Assembly (NCBI GenBank): GCA_030685235.1
Contig: MU839093.1
Span: 496,001 to 560,000 of the forward strand
Length of the DNA stretch: 64,000 bases
Direction: 5' to 3'
Source: Copromyces sp. CBS 386.78
Taxonomy: Eukaryota > Ascomycota > Sordariomycetes > Sordariales > Sordariaceae
Shown here: in pieces, positions 10,053 to 21,146 of the stretch
How the letters are laid out: each line of letters starts with the position of its first letter
Numbering within the stretch: the stretch's first letter is position 1
Position numbers and translations under genes: made by a program
Notes under the pieces: model-generated
Database searches by the model: none
What the model was told of the DNA's origin: nothing
What the model saw: the letters and a program-made list of their open reading frames with translations, nothing else

Positions 10053-12480
10053 TCAAAACAAAAACTCCACCTCCTCCCACTGCACATACTCATCAAACAG
10101 CGCCGTCCCTTCTAAACTCTTGATCAGATGCTCCCTCTCTCTTTCTCTCTCCCTTCCCATATCTCTCTCCCTCGTTCCAGCGCTAATACCAGCTCCAGTT
10201 CCCTCCCCCCCTCCCGCTCGTATGCGCCTTCCATACAGCCTAGCAAGGTGATAATGTGCACATCTACTCGCCACTTTAGCAGCCTTGGTCGCCCACGATG
10301 ACGAAGACGACGAGTCGTTTTTTAGTAACACTTTGAGGGAGACGCTGGGGAATGGTACTTCGCTGCTGCCGCTGGTGCTTTTGGTTTGTGGATTTGATTG
10401 AGGATGATGTGCATGGGGAGGAGAAGGTTGTAGTGAAGAGGTACTAATGCTACTACTAGCACTAGCAGACAACAAAGTCTCGGTCGCAGTGATAACTGAT
10501 GAGAGGTAGGGCTCCGCTTGGGCGTCTTTACCGTGGGAGAGCAGCCAGATGGCGGATTCTAGATGGGATGTGGCGTTTTGGAGGAGCTTCTTGGAGGTTT
10601 GTTGTTGTTGTTGTTGTTGTTGTTGCTGTTCGTCTTGTTGAGGCAATGATGATGGATGGTGGTTTATCGGTGGGTAAGCCGCGGGCGAGGAGTTGAACAC
10701 TCCTGCGGGAACCTCAAAGAGCCCCCTATTGTTGGCGTTGGTGTTGGCGGTCATTGGTGACGATGGAAACAGAGCATCGTGACCCAGGATAGGCCTCCCA
10801 TCTATCGTCTCCCTAAGAAGCAAAAAGGACTCAAAAGGTACCTGGGACACGCCCAAGTCTTTGACCGTCTGTTCCAGCACCGTGTTCAAAAACCGCTCGG
10901 CGGATTCTTTGAAGTCTTGGCTGCTGCTGTCCAACATGAGCAGCCTGGATGCTGATCCAGATGCGGATGCGGATGTATCTGAGTAGTGGTGGTGGTGATG
11001 GTGCCCCGGCTGGCCACTGCTACTACTACTGCTGTTCGAGTTCATGTTCAAGTTTGGTGGGTGAGACAAGAGGTAGTAATCGGCATCATACCCGGCAGCT
11101 GACACGAAACCCTCCTGTTGTTCGGCGGCAGTGGCGGCGGGTCGACCACCACCACCACCACCATTGACGACACCATTGCAGCTGAAAGACGGACGGCGGT
11201 AAGCTCCTCCCCCTGTCTCTCCGGGACGGCCACCATCGGCAAATCCACCCGGCAAAACCGGCGGAGGATGTGGTGCCGAGCAAATATTGTGTGTTTCCTC
11301 GAGCAATGTCCTAGCAATCGAAACCAGCGGATACGCTACAGGCAGCTTAGCCACGTCCATGCACAGCCCAAAGGTGTGTATGAAGTTGATAAAGTAATAA
11401 AACTTGGCCCCAATCACGCTCTGGACCATGGGCTCCAGCATAGCGAACGACCTGTTGAAGGAGCGGAAACGACGGACGATATCTCGGGCGGCTATGCTGA
11501 CATTCGGATTGGGGCCTGCATCGGAGGACAGCTGCACCAAGATGTCACGGTAGAAGGCGGCTTTGTAGCGGATTGTCATCAGCCATTCTAATGCGTGCGA
11601 ATACCCTAGCCAGTATTGTGTTGTTCCCCAGGTTTTGTCGTCGTCTTCGTAGAGGAGGGTCTCGTAGATTCGAGTCAAAAACTTTTGAAAGGATTGGATG
11701 GTGAGGGAGCGTCCGAGGGAGGGCAGAGTTGCGGAGTGGCCTACGTTGACGGTCGGTCGAGGAATGGCTGGCGTGGGAGAATAAGATCGTTTGTATGCGG
11801 GATATGGTGTTGAGTTAGTAGTTCGGGGATCCATCCCGGCCATGATGGAGGCTGATGAGGCGGTCGTCGGTCTTGTGAATGGTGGTATATTGTGGGTGTA
11901 GTGATCCGATCCGGCTGATGAAGACAATGACGGAGTGCTGGCTGATGGCTCGTGATGATAATGTTGATGTTCTGAAATAGGAGACGGAGTCCGGCAAGTT
12001 ATCTCCCTTGCTACTGCGGGACTCTGGTACCGGTCGGCCTCGAGCAACCGGGCGATGTCCAACCCTTTCCGTTTAACGTAGCTGTTGACTCGGTCCCAGT
12101 CGATCTCGCGACCCCGGATCTTGTAAGTCGTCGGCTTCCCGAGCTTTTCTCTCTCCCGTCTCAACCGGAAGAGCTCAACCACTTCCGACTCCTTGAAGTT
12201 CTTATCGAGTCCCCAGGCCTTGATCCGTGTCTTGTACATCCGTTGCCTGTATATGTAATGCGTCAGTCCACATGTTTCATATCCTTCGAGTTGAGCGCGG
12301 AGCTGATATGTTCTCTTACGTCGCCCGAAACCCATGACGCTCTTCCATAATCCTCATCACTTCCTTCAATGATAGGTTTTGACCCTGGTAAAGCTCCTGG
12401 ATTCTCCCTCGATGGTCCTCCCACTCGTCACCTCCTGCCCATCCTGACGGGTGTTGCTGAGCGTGTCTCACGTCTTCCAT
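10053..12480 (-). CDS. Clr5-domain protein with long low-complexity middle
   Basis: A 784-residue predicted nuclear protein. Exon 1 (12320-12480) and exon 2 (10053-12246) are separated by a 73-bp phase-2 intron (GTAAGA donor, CTGAC branch). The join completes a Clr5 domain across residues 18-70: W-E-D-H-R-x-R-I-Q-E-L-Y, then MEERHGFRAT, then QRMYKTRIKAWGLDKN. In fission yeast Clr5 acts in silencing; in filamentous fungi this domain heads many proteins of unknown role. The rest has a helical region with conserved-looking Trp/Tyr residues (about 210-340) and many simple runs: Gly-rich, seven Ser, six His, ten Gln, and an Arg-Glu repeat near the C-terminus. The runs come from GTT/GGT/CTC microsatellites in the DNA. 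Confidence 0.82.
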
Positions 12481-14011
12481 GGCTTCTGCAACATATCCTT
12501 TCTCTGGTTCCTTGGACGTTGAGTCCTTCGCCCCAACGGTGGGCTAGCCGTTTATTCACACGGGCTCAAAGGTGTTGCCCCGAAACGCGCCAGCAGTAGA
12601 AGGTCCCGCACCGTCGATGTCTGATTTGTTGGTTAGCCTTGAGTGAGCCCAGGAGTTGTGGTTGCGGTGTTGGATTAACGAAAACGAGCTTGGCATCAGT
12701 TGCTGCGAGCAAATACCGTGGGTGTCAGGCGGACGAGCACAACACTTGGAGTCAGTTCCCCAAGCCTGCCTGCACAAGCGATGTGGGAAACCCAGTAGTG
12801 CCTACCGTGACTCGCCATGAGGGCGCTACCTGATGTTCCAAGATGACTAATTCAATGTGTGGCACTTTTGAAGCAAGGGAAACAAAAAGCCCATCAAGTC
12901 CCTGATACGTGGTACTGGACCACAGTCTGGGGAATTGGAGCAAAAGGTCATGTTGGTGAAAAGGTGCCGCGGCGCATACCTGCCATGGAATTGGACGAGG
13001 TTCAACGGGATATGCTTGAGAACCAAGATCAACGGTCAGTGAGATACTATTTGCTGAGTTGGGCGGGGAGATCACAAAAGGGGAAGCATCTAACCCACGG
13101 CAAAAGGGTACGGCATTGGTCCAAGCCAGGCCGGGTTACACGTTGGACAAGCTCCATATCAGAAGTCCCTCGCATCAGCCCGCGTCGTCATCACCGTCTC
13201 GAGACCATTTTCTTAAAAAAGTATTGTGCAGCCGCCATCACTTCGTTATGCACAAGGACCGCACTGTTAGTTGATCCCCGAGATTGCCGCCGTGGGTCTG
13301 ACCGGCGTTTGTGATGAATAACCTCGCTGTGTCTCTGACTGGGCAAGCATGTGCGCATCCTCCCTTTCTGTACGTTAGCAGGTTGAAAAATGGTTTGGAA
13401 TCATGTCCGTCTTTGTCGCATGATGTTTATCCACTTATACGGTCAAGCGTGGTACTCGCTTGGTGTAATTGTCAGAAGATGTATCAGAAGTGGTAGTCTA
13501 GATAAAGTTGCTTACCGTGCATATAATGGTACGTGGATTGCCAAGGTAGATCAATCCACATGGGTCATAATCCATCTTTGTATCTAAAGTTTCCAAACTA
13601 TGACTCCATAGGTGGCTGCAGGTTTGACTAAAGCTAGCGGATGGGTGATAGCAAGGCGTCTCGCATGAGCTTTCCGTCCCGTGGAGAGATTCAGAGGTGC
13701 TAGAGACCTGCCGGAATCGCTGTCATGGAGAATGCCAGATGACGATTGTGTAAGGGGAGTATTGGAGGACGGACAACCCGAAAAGAGGCTGCCGTCGAGA
13801 GTGAATATGATAGTATCGACTGATCCATGTGAATACTGGTATCAAAGAGAGTGTCTCATGATCCATGCACGACCGCTCAACCCAAGATAAAAAAAAACAA
13901 AAAAAACAAAGACACAACTTCGCTTATTCAAGACCTACAGAACAATAGAAGACAGCTTTGTATTTGTGTAGGAGCTCATCCAAGTGACAGCCTCGCGAAT
14001 CCTCGGGCTAA
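12481..14011. other. Intergenic region upstream of the Clr5 gene
   Basis: About 1.5 kb. The end near 12480 is promoter of the Clr5 gene and the end near 14011 is 3' sequence of the next minus-strand gene. I find no supported gene, only short unrelated open frames. Confidence 0.5.
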
Positions 14012-16117
14012 CTACTCCACGTCGTCGCCATGATGCGCCAAAAACTCCGGTGGCACATCGTTCTCACTGTCCGTCGTCTTGGTCGATTCTAGACCTTGGC
14101 GCGAAGCCCGGAGACCCACGCCTCCTCCAGGTTGTGAATCTTCATCCTCGTTATCGTCGTTATCGATCCTGGAAACGAGCAAGTCCGGCGGGACCTCATT
14201 GTCATCACTTTCGGCATGATCCGTATGCTTCTCCTCTTCATCCTCATGCGGTTCATCCTCGAGATCCACCAAATCCAGGTGATTACGGCCATAGGTATGA
14301 GTGTCGTCGTTACTACCTTGGTGACCGACGTCGTCAACGCCATGGTGTTCAGTGGCTGTTGATCGATTATTGGTAGACCAAGCTCCAGTAGAATCCTGCA
14401 AGACGGTCGCTGCGGACCTCCCCAGTCGCGGTGTACTCCCGTTACTCCCTTGGTACTCCTTTTCATCTTCGACTTCGTAACCCTGTTCCATCAGCATGCC
14501 TCGGATCATCTCTTTGGCCTGCTTGAAGGCCTCCAACTCGGCCCCTATGGCATATAACAGCAACTTCCACCCGTGTTCTTCGGCAATGTTGAATTTTTCG
14601 TCTAGCTCACCCATGACTTTGGTGATATTGTCGAGCTGTGATGAATAGAACTTGAGTGGGCTTGTTGCCTGATCATCGGCGACGGCCTTTCCCTTGCCCT
14701 TGCCGCTGTCATGGCTGAAGCCTTGGGGCTCAGCACGGCTGGCCTTTGCAATCTCTTTGCGCAAATCTTCCTCGTATGCCATTACCAACCTGACAACCTC
14801 CCTCCAGACCTCGGCGCCCTCCTCGAGTGCTGAACGTTCCTTGTTTACCTCCTCTTTGCGCCGCTCGAGAAGGGCAATCTCACTCTCCCACCAATCCTTC
14901 GCCATGTCGGCAGTCCGCCGCTCCGGTCGTAGGCGCATGAACTCCAGACCTACCAAGGCCTGCTGCTCCACTTCTTGATTACCCTCATTGTGACTTGGCC
15001 CCACGACAGCCTCAACATCCAAGGGCAGAACCCTCGGTTTGATTAAGACATCCTCCAGTTTATCATCCACCTCTTTCAAGGCTCCTTTGTAACCACTGAG
15101 GCCGGCCTCGCGGCGATTCCTAACATCCAGCCTCCGCCCATCAAGCCAGCGTTTTCGCTTCCGCAAACCCACCAACCGCTCTTCCAGCTCGGCTATTTCC
15201 GCACGCACATTGGTATACTCTTCGTCAAGCTCGCGCAGTTCACGAGCAAGCGGCTCCTCATCATCGCCCTCCAACGTGCGTAGTTCTTCCACAATCGCAT
15301 CCCGCTGCGTCGAAAGCCTGCGCAACTCTGAGAGCGCCTTCTTACGGATAAAGAGCGCAGAGTCGAGGTTCGCTTCCTCCTCGATCTTCAGGTCAGCGGC
15401 GAGTGCCATGGTCCTCGCTAAAGCGGCTCTGGCCCCACGCAAGGTCAGGGGTTTCTGGCGCGGTTGGCGAACGGGAATGATCTCTCCGGTTTCCGTTGTA
15501 CGGGTGGGTAGCTCAAAGACGGCATGGGACCGACGAGCAGTTGACGTGCTTCCGGCATCACTAACGTTCGAGCTTGATGGTGGGGCAGCATCTGGGTCGA
15601 GGTTCGCCATCAGTCCCGTAGCCTGGGCGTCGAGTATGTGTTGGAATTCCTTCTGAATCAACCGTTCGCGGTGTTGTAGGTTACGCCAGAATGTGTCTTG
15701 CTCAAAGCGGACGTCATCTCGATTACGCACTGTAGGACCCCCCTTGTCAAACAAGACGCTGTTGATATTCTGGGCGATGGAGGACACTCCGAACTCGAGC
15801 GGTGACGTTGGCGCCGAAGAGTACCGATCCTTATCCTCTCGCTGTATAATTTGCGTCGAGAATATGGGAGGCGGCGGCCCGGCGAACAGAACGCGAGATT
15901 TCTTGCTCTTAGATGTCGACCTAGTCGTGCTTGCCTTGTCACTGAAGGCCGAAGATCGGGATGGGGACGGCGAAGTTCGTCGTCGGAAGGCTGGCTGACT
16001 GTGATTCTGTGATGCGCGGTGGCTTAAAAAGGGGTCGTCAGGGCGAGGGGATAGCTCGTCCAAGTCGTACTCGCTCGACTTCTTCCGGACGGAGCGGCTT
16101 GTTTGGTTAGGCCACAT
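14012..16117 (-). CDS. atg28: Atg28-like coiled-coil protein
   Basis: A 701-residue intronless frame. The N-terminus is basic, Ser/Arg-rich and probably disordered. A long coiled-coil core (about residues 225-370 and 395-455) follows, with blocks such as LTLRGARAALARTMALAAD, RREAGLSGYKGALKEVDDKL and LEFMRLRPERRTADMAKDWW. This matches my recollection of proteins annotated as autophagy-related Atg28 in Pezizomycotina. Atg28 is known from Pichia as a coiled-coil autophagy and pexophagy factor; function in moulds is inferred. The acidic tail contains two related motifs, DNEVPPDLL and ENDVPPEFL. The frame extends 20 codons upstream but only to a TTG, so I chose the ATG at 16117. A 5' untranslated or coding exon further upstream cannot be excluded. 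Confidence 0.65.
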   Translation of the reverse strand: MWPNQTSRSVRKKSSEYDLDELSPRPDDPFLSHRASQNHSQPAFRRRTSPSPSRSSAFSDKASTTRSTSKSKKSRVLFAGPPPPIFSTQIIQREDKDRYSSAPTSPLEFGVSSIAQNINSVLFDKGGPTVRNRDDVRFEQDTFWRNLQHRERLIQKEFQHILDAQATGLMANLDPDAAPPSSSNVSDAGSTSTARRSHAVFELPTRTTETGEIIPVRQPRQKPLTLRGARAALARTMALAADLKIEEEANLDSALFIRKKALSELRRLSTQRDAIVEELRTLEGDDEEPLARELRELDEEYTNVRAEIAELEERLVGLRKRKRWLDGRRLDVRNRREAGLSGYKGALKEVDDKLEDVLIKPRVLPLDVEAVVGPSHNEGNQEVEQQALVGLEFMRLRPERRTADMAKDWWESEIALLERRKEEVNKERSALEEGAEVWREVVRLVMAYEEDLRKEIAKASRAEPQGFSHDSGKGKGKAVADDQATSPLKFYSSQLDNITKVMGELDEKFNIAEEHGWKLLLYAIGAELEAFKQAKEMIRGMLMEQGYEVEDEKEYQGSNGSTPRLGRSAATVLQDSTGAWSTNNRSTATEHHGVDDVGHQGSNDDTHTYGRNHLDLVDLEDEPHEDEEEKHTDHAESDDNEVPPDLLVSRIDNDDNEDEDSQPGGGVGLRASRQGLESTKTTDSENDVPPEFLAHHGDDVE

Positions 16118-16576
16118 GTTAGATTCGTCTCGGGGGCGGGATAGTCGCGAGAAGGAAGGGTTGCTGAATGGCAACAAAACTAATAGTCGTGTTCATTCGC
16201 AAGGAGGTCGCTGTAGGCACAAGAGATAGAATATCAGTAACGGAGGCATAGAAGCGGTACTGCGCACACTGAGAAGGTGGATAGATAGGTAAGTTTGTGC
16301 CGATATGGCAGTGTATTCCAGACTCTGCTGTCACTCTTACACGAGGAAGAGTCGGGCTTACATCGAAGAAGGAAGCAACTTGAAGTGAGGTGTGATAGGA
16401 GTTCAGGGCCAACTGGCAATGGACAACCCTGACCGACATACGCAAAACGAATATAGCAATAAGCAACAAAGTCGGTAGGACTCGAATCCAGCAGTGCGAA
16501 TGGTTCAAGTACGAGCAACAGAGTCCAGTAAGAAGTTGTAAGATGACAGATCAGTAGAAGCCTGGAGGATAGAACT

Positions 16577-16586
16577 GATGATGATT

Positions 16587-16619
<33 letters not shown>
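16577..16619. repeat. (GAT)n microsatellite
   Basis: About 14 units of GAT/ATG with one TTAT interruption near the left end, in non-coding DNA between divergent genes. Confidence 0.9.
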
Positions 16620-17401
16620 GCGGGGATGATTCAAGTTGGATACTTCTTTGATCTGATGATGCAGTGATAAACAGATGACAGTTCAGTTCAAGTGCCAGGC
16701 ACCACGAGGGAAGTTTGTCACTGCACACACCCACACTTCGGGAGCTGTCTCTGCTGTACGACCAGGAGCAGGGGTGGCATGTGCCCCACCTAAGGTACGT
16801 ATTGGCCCAACTAACCGAAGCTGGCAGTGACGCCATTGTCTGGAGCTTACCAGCGGATCCACTTCTCTGTGCTCTCGCCCGCGCGGATCCCAACTTCGGA
16901 AGCTTCAACATCTTCAACGCACTTCCTCTTGTTGTTAATGAACAAGCTCCGTTCGGCTCAGAATGCTTCCATTCGTCAAGACATTTAATCTCACCGGATC
17001 TTTCGACCTGTAAAGAAGAAGAAGAATATCATATTGTGATCAAGTACTGCCATTGTCTCTTTGTGCCAATACAGCGCCCGGGTTTCCATCTCTATCCACT
17101 CATCTCTGTCCGCTAACAGCTCAGTAGGCTGGTCTGAAAACACCAAGCAAGTCTCATCTCAAAGGTTCTCAGCGCGACTGTGGCTTCAGTCAGGCACAGC
17201 TTCTTTGGCCGAGAACAACTCCCATCGAGAACACATCCATAACTCTATCAAAGGCAGTATTGAATGACAATGAGATGGTTCAAAGCCTATCTAGCATGTT
17301 GACGATCCTGATGTGTTACCTATCACAAGTGCATTGTTTATGCTGTTGATGTGTCTCGACTCTTATGATGATGGTATACAACCTCACTGCCATCATGGAA
17401 C

Positions 17402-17409
17402 TATATATA
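17402..17409 (+). promoter_or_regulatory. TATA-like element
   Basis: TATATATA about 120 bp upstream of the ATG at 17528. A C/T-rich, CAA-rich leader follows, as is common at expressed genes of these fungi. Confidence 0.4.
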
Positions 17410-17527
17410 AGCTCGTTTTTCCCTCCTTAGACCTGTTCCAAGTTCCCATTACCCATTAACACCAAGAAAGCATACACAGCCCTCCAAGACTTAGCAGCCC
17501 AAAGCCATCAACTCAATTCCACCAACC

Positions 17528-18886
17528 ATGCCACCCAAACAGGCCACTCGCAAAACTGGAAAAGCCGGACCAGGAAGACCCAAGAAGACTACCGCGATCG
17601 ACACTGGCCTTCAAGCCCCCAGCCAAGCCATGAAAAACACCTTCAGCAAACCACCAGCCCCAACCCACCCCTTCACTCGCAACGAACTTCTCAAGAGCCT
17701 CCTCCCCCGCGCCGGCTACGACTACTCCATGTTCCACCTCGTCCACCCCGACGGCATCAACCACGAGAACTACCTCGCCATTGACCCTGAGCACGCCGAC
17801 TGGCTCATCACCGCTCTGTTCAAAAACAGCGGCGGTATGAACCCCTATGCCTATGGCTACGACCACCAAGACCAAGTTGGTACGCGTAGCCACTTGCACC
17901 TCGTCGTCGAAAGCAGTCTGGCCACCCTCTTCAATGCGCTGCACGACGTTGCCAGCGAGTCTGACCTCGCCGAGATGAACCTCATCGGCAATGACACCGA
18001 CAAGGCCGGTGCTGGATACCTTTCCCCCTTTTGGGAGCAGGTAGTTACCGACACAAAGTACTCGGGGACCTGGTTCCACATCGACGCCCCTCGAGGGCAG
18101 GGACAGGACGGACATGACAAGCCCATCGTCCTCGGTGGTCAGAAGTGGAAAGTGCCCAAAAATTGGACCGGATACCTTCGCACCAGTCCGCCCATGACCC
18201 GAGCACGAGGCCGTGAAGCCACGGCCCCCTATCTCTGCTCCATGTCTCACCCTAATCCCGAACATGTGTACTACATTCCCTCTCCTGAACAAGTGCACTA
18301 CTTCCCCACCGGAGCTCCTCCGGGTCCCGGATACAAACCCCTCACGACCGTAAACAACATTCCCAACCTCTCATCACCATCCACCAGTGAAGCTCTCCGT
18401 AAAGCTTGCCTAGCCCTACACTCTCTCACGGCGCTCATCCTCGACGCGCGCGAGTACGTCATCGAGCGTCCTGGGCGCTTCCACTCCAGTAACCTTCCTT
18501 CCACTGATCCGCTCGTCTTGGCTATTGACCAGTTCCGGAACTACCTTGAATCTGTCCCCGGTTTGCAATACGAGGAGCCTATCCAGCAGGCCTTTTATTC
18601 CTACCATGCCACCTTGTTCCGCTTGGAGCTTCCTGTACCGGCCGGACTGTTTGGCGGTAATGGGACGACCATGTGTCAGTTCAAGCCGGTCCATGTCTCG
18701 AGGGAGACGGGGAAGATGGTGGACGAATCGGTCATGGTGGCCAGTGTGAGCTCGGCAGGGTCGTCGGATGTGGAGGAGGACGAGGACGAGGAAGAGAAGC
18801 ATTTGTCATCGGATACAGAATCCGATTACGCTTGCAGTGGTTATGCTGGATCTCGTTCGGCCAAGAAGGTTGGGAGGTGGCCTTGA
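17528..18886 (+). CDS. Hypothetical protein with AT-hook-like N-terminus and acidic tail
   Basis: An intronless 452-residue protein that I do not recognise. The N-terminus is strongly basic with a GRPKK core (about residues 16-20), which resembles an AT-hook and would suit DNA binding or nuclear import. The centre is a mixed globular region rich in Trp, His and Tyr (for example WFHIDAPRGQGQ, YLCSMSHPNPEHVYYIPS). The C-terminus has an acidic serine-rich segment (EEDEDEEEKHLSSDTESD) before a short basic end. The start ATG sits in a good context (accaaccATGcc). No membrane segment or signal peptide is present. Role unknown; a chromatin-associated function is only a guess from the two charged ends. 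Confidence 0.75.
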   Translation: MPPKQATRKTGKAGPGRPKKTTAIDTGLQAPSQAMKNTFSKPPAPTHPFTRNELLKSLLPRAGYDYSMFHLVHPDGINHENYLAIDPEHADWLITALFKNSGGMNPYAYGYDHQDQVGTRSHLHLVVESSLATLFNALHDVASESDLAEMNLIGNDTDKAGAGYLSPFWEQVVTDTKYSGTWFHIDAPRGQGQDGHDKPIVLGGQKWKVPKNWTGYLRTSPPMTRARGREATAPYLCSMSHPNPEHVYYIPSPEQVHYFPTGAPPGPGYKPLTTVNNIPNLSSPSTSEALRKACLALHSLTALILDAREYVIERPGRFHSSNLPSTDPLVLAIDQFRNYLESVPGLQYEEPIQQAFYSYHATLFRLELPVPAGLFGGNGTTMCQFKPVHVSRETGKMVDESVMVASVSSAGSSDVEEDEDEEEKHLSSDTESDYACSGYAGSRSAKKVGRWP

Positions 18887-19272
18887 AGGCGTCGCGCATG
18901 GATAAGACGGGCGGTTGCCAATGTTCTTTTGTACTGACGGAGACCCTCTAGTTATGTGTTCGTTTCGAATAGAGTTGCTTTTAGTATTATAATTCGGATG
19001 GTTTGAGTGAATCTTGTAGTTCTGTGATACGTCAACGCGCACATCCACGAAAAGATTGAGTAAAGAGATAAGGACACGAAATTGATCATGCATAGGAAGT
19101 CTATTGAATGGACCAAGAAATGTGTCCACCTGAAAAGCAATTTCTCCCCAAAACCCAACACCAATAGCCTTTACCGAGGCCTTGTAACCATCATAATCAT
19201 GACACGAAAATAACCAGTGATTAAGCCAACTCATCTAACCTTCAAGCTGTTCCCCTGTTCATATGCCTGCAT
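18887..19272. other. Convergent 3' intergenic region
   Basis: 386 bp between converging stop codons, AT-rich in the middle. It should contain the 3' UTRs of both genes; no other feature seen. Confidence 0.5.
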
Positions 19273-21146
19273 TTAAAGCTGGCCAAGACCAAGGTGGTTG
19301 ACATCGGCCTTAACGATACGGAACGTGTTGGTGTTACCCATACCACCCTTCCAGCCCTGAACAACGACAACGGTCTCGCCCTTGTTGAGAATGTTGAGGG
19401 CAATGGCGTGGCTGAGACCCCACTTGATGCGACGATCAACATCCTCCTGCCAGTTGACCTTGGTAAAGTCGGGCTTGGACTCGGGGAAACGGAAGGGGTA
19501 GACACCACGGTAAAGATGGGCGAACCTCGAAGAGGAATCGTTCCTGGTGATCATGATAATGGGAGCCACAGGGCGGTACTTGGAGATGAGACGAGCGGAC
19601 TCGCCGGATGTGGAGAGAACAAGAATGGCAGCGGCGTTAAGGTCGAGGGAGGCGCGGACAGCGGCCATGGCGCAAGACTCGACAACGGAGACGGGGCGCT
19701 TGGCCAAGCTGCAAAGCTCCTCGAAGTGGCTGACGTAGGGGATGGTGTTCTCGGCCTTGAGGACGGCCTCGCTCATCTCACGGACGGCCTCGTTGGGATA
19801 AGCACCCTTTGCGGTCTCACCAGAAAGCATGACGCAGTCAGCACCATCGGTAACAGCGTTACCAACATCGCTGATCTCAGCGCGGGTGGGTCTGGGGTTC
19901 TTGATCATGGACTCGAGCATCTGGGTAGCGCAGATGACGGGCTTGCCGGCAATGTTGCACATGGCAATGATCTTCTTCTGAGCAGCGAAAACCTCGGCGG
20001 CGGGAATCTCGATACCCAAGTCACCACGGGCAACCATGACACCGTCGGTCTCGGCGAGAATCTCAGCGAAGTTGTTGAGACCCTGCCTGTTCTCGATCTT
20101 GGCGATGATCTGGATGTGCTTGCCCTCAGCGCCGAGGACCTCACGAATGTCCTTGATGTCCTGACCGCGGCGGATAAAGGCTATTATCAGATGTTAGCAA
20201 TCATCCCAAGTATCGCAGATTTTCCCCGGTTGAACTCACAAGCAAAGACAATGTCGACGTTGTTCTTGACACCGAACCTGAGATCGGCCTTATCCTTCTC
20301 GGAAAGAGCAGGGAGATCGACATCGGTGTTGGGAAGGTTGACACCCTTGCGGGAGGAGATGAAGCCGTTGTTGCGGGCCTTGACCTTGATGGTCTTGTCA
20401 TCGACAACCTCGAGAACCTCGAAGGCGAGGACACCATCGTCGACGTAGATGATACGGCCGGGAGCAATGACCTTGGTGATGTTCACATAGTCGACGTACC
20501 TGCAATGATGTCAGCGGTGATCGGCCCCACAGGCACATGCCCAAAAGCAGATCCATTTGAACTTACATGTTCTCAGTAGAGCACGCAGTCTTGTACTGCT
20601 CATCGGTGGTGATGTTGAGAATGGCACCGGCGGAGATGGGAAGATCTTCATCGTTCGGGGTGTTGCCGGTACGGATCTCAGGGCCCTTGGTGTCAAGGGC
20701 AATGGCGATAGGACGGCCAGACTGGACCTTCTCGGCCTCGCGAGCATTGTCAATGACGGATTCTATAGTTGGCTCAGTGTTAGCTGGTAAGCTGTGCAGC
20801 AGGACTTGTGCAAAATGAGGCGCCAATGGTCTCGGAAAGCTAAGGCGCGTAGAAGCTTGGCGGTCCGTACACCATCGGCGGGTTTTCAAAAGGTGCCGCC
20901 AGAAGTCAGGGAGGAAGAATACGTACGGTGATACTCGTAGCTGCCGTGGGAGAAGTTCATGCGAACGACGTTGAGACCACTGTCGCGGAGCTTGTTGATG
21001 GCCTCGACCGAGTTGGTCTTGGGGCCAATGGTGCAGATGATGGAAGTGCGGCGGAACTCGCGAGCGGGCTGGAACTCAGTGTTGAGCTGAGAGAGCCACT
21101 CAATCTTGCCTCCAAGGTTGAGGTGGTCAAGCGCAGTAGCGGCCAT
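19273..21146 (-). CDS. pyk1: Pyruvate kinase
   Basis: Converts phosphoenolpyruvate and ADP to pyruvate and ATP in cytosolic glycolysis. Four exons (20927-21146, 20567-20762, 20240-20499, 19273-20180) are separated by introns of 164, 67 and 59 bp with GTACGT, GTAAGT and GTGAGT donors. The joined frame is 527 residues, normal for the family. Exon 1 carries [12 protein letters not shown] and the substrate-site block [17 protein letters not shown]. Exon 2 has [12 protein letters not shown]. Exon 4 holds the signature [12 protein letters not shown] with its catalytic lysine, the metal-ligand region [21 protein letters not shown] and MLSGETAKG. The C-terminal allosteric domain is complete. The third position of codons is strongly C/T-biased, as expected for a highly expressed gene. 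Confidence 0.98.

Larger units (their letters stand above)
16118..17527. other. Divergent promoter region with GAT microsatellite
   Basis: About 1.4 kb between two divergently transcribed genes, serving as the promoter region of both. It contains the trinucleotide repeat listed separately and a TATA-like element near the right-hand gene. No gene is supported. Confidence 0.5.

Noticed and set aside
16470..16510. tRNA-like B box on the minus strand (GGATTCGAGTCC)
   Set aside because: The surrounding sequence does not fold into a cloverleaf.
17513..18298. 261-codon frame opposite the gene at 17528
   Set aside because: Fully contained antisense frame with low-complexity Val/Gly/Glu composition; the sense frame is longer and has a proper start context.
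19294..20448. 384-codon open frame antisense to pyruvate kinase exons 3-4
   Set aside because: It runs across the splice sites of a certain gene and reflects the strong third-position bias of pyruvate kinase codons; no family-like sequence.
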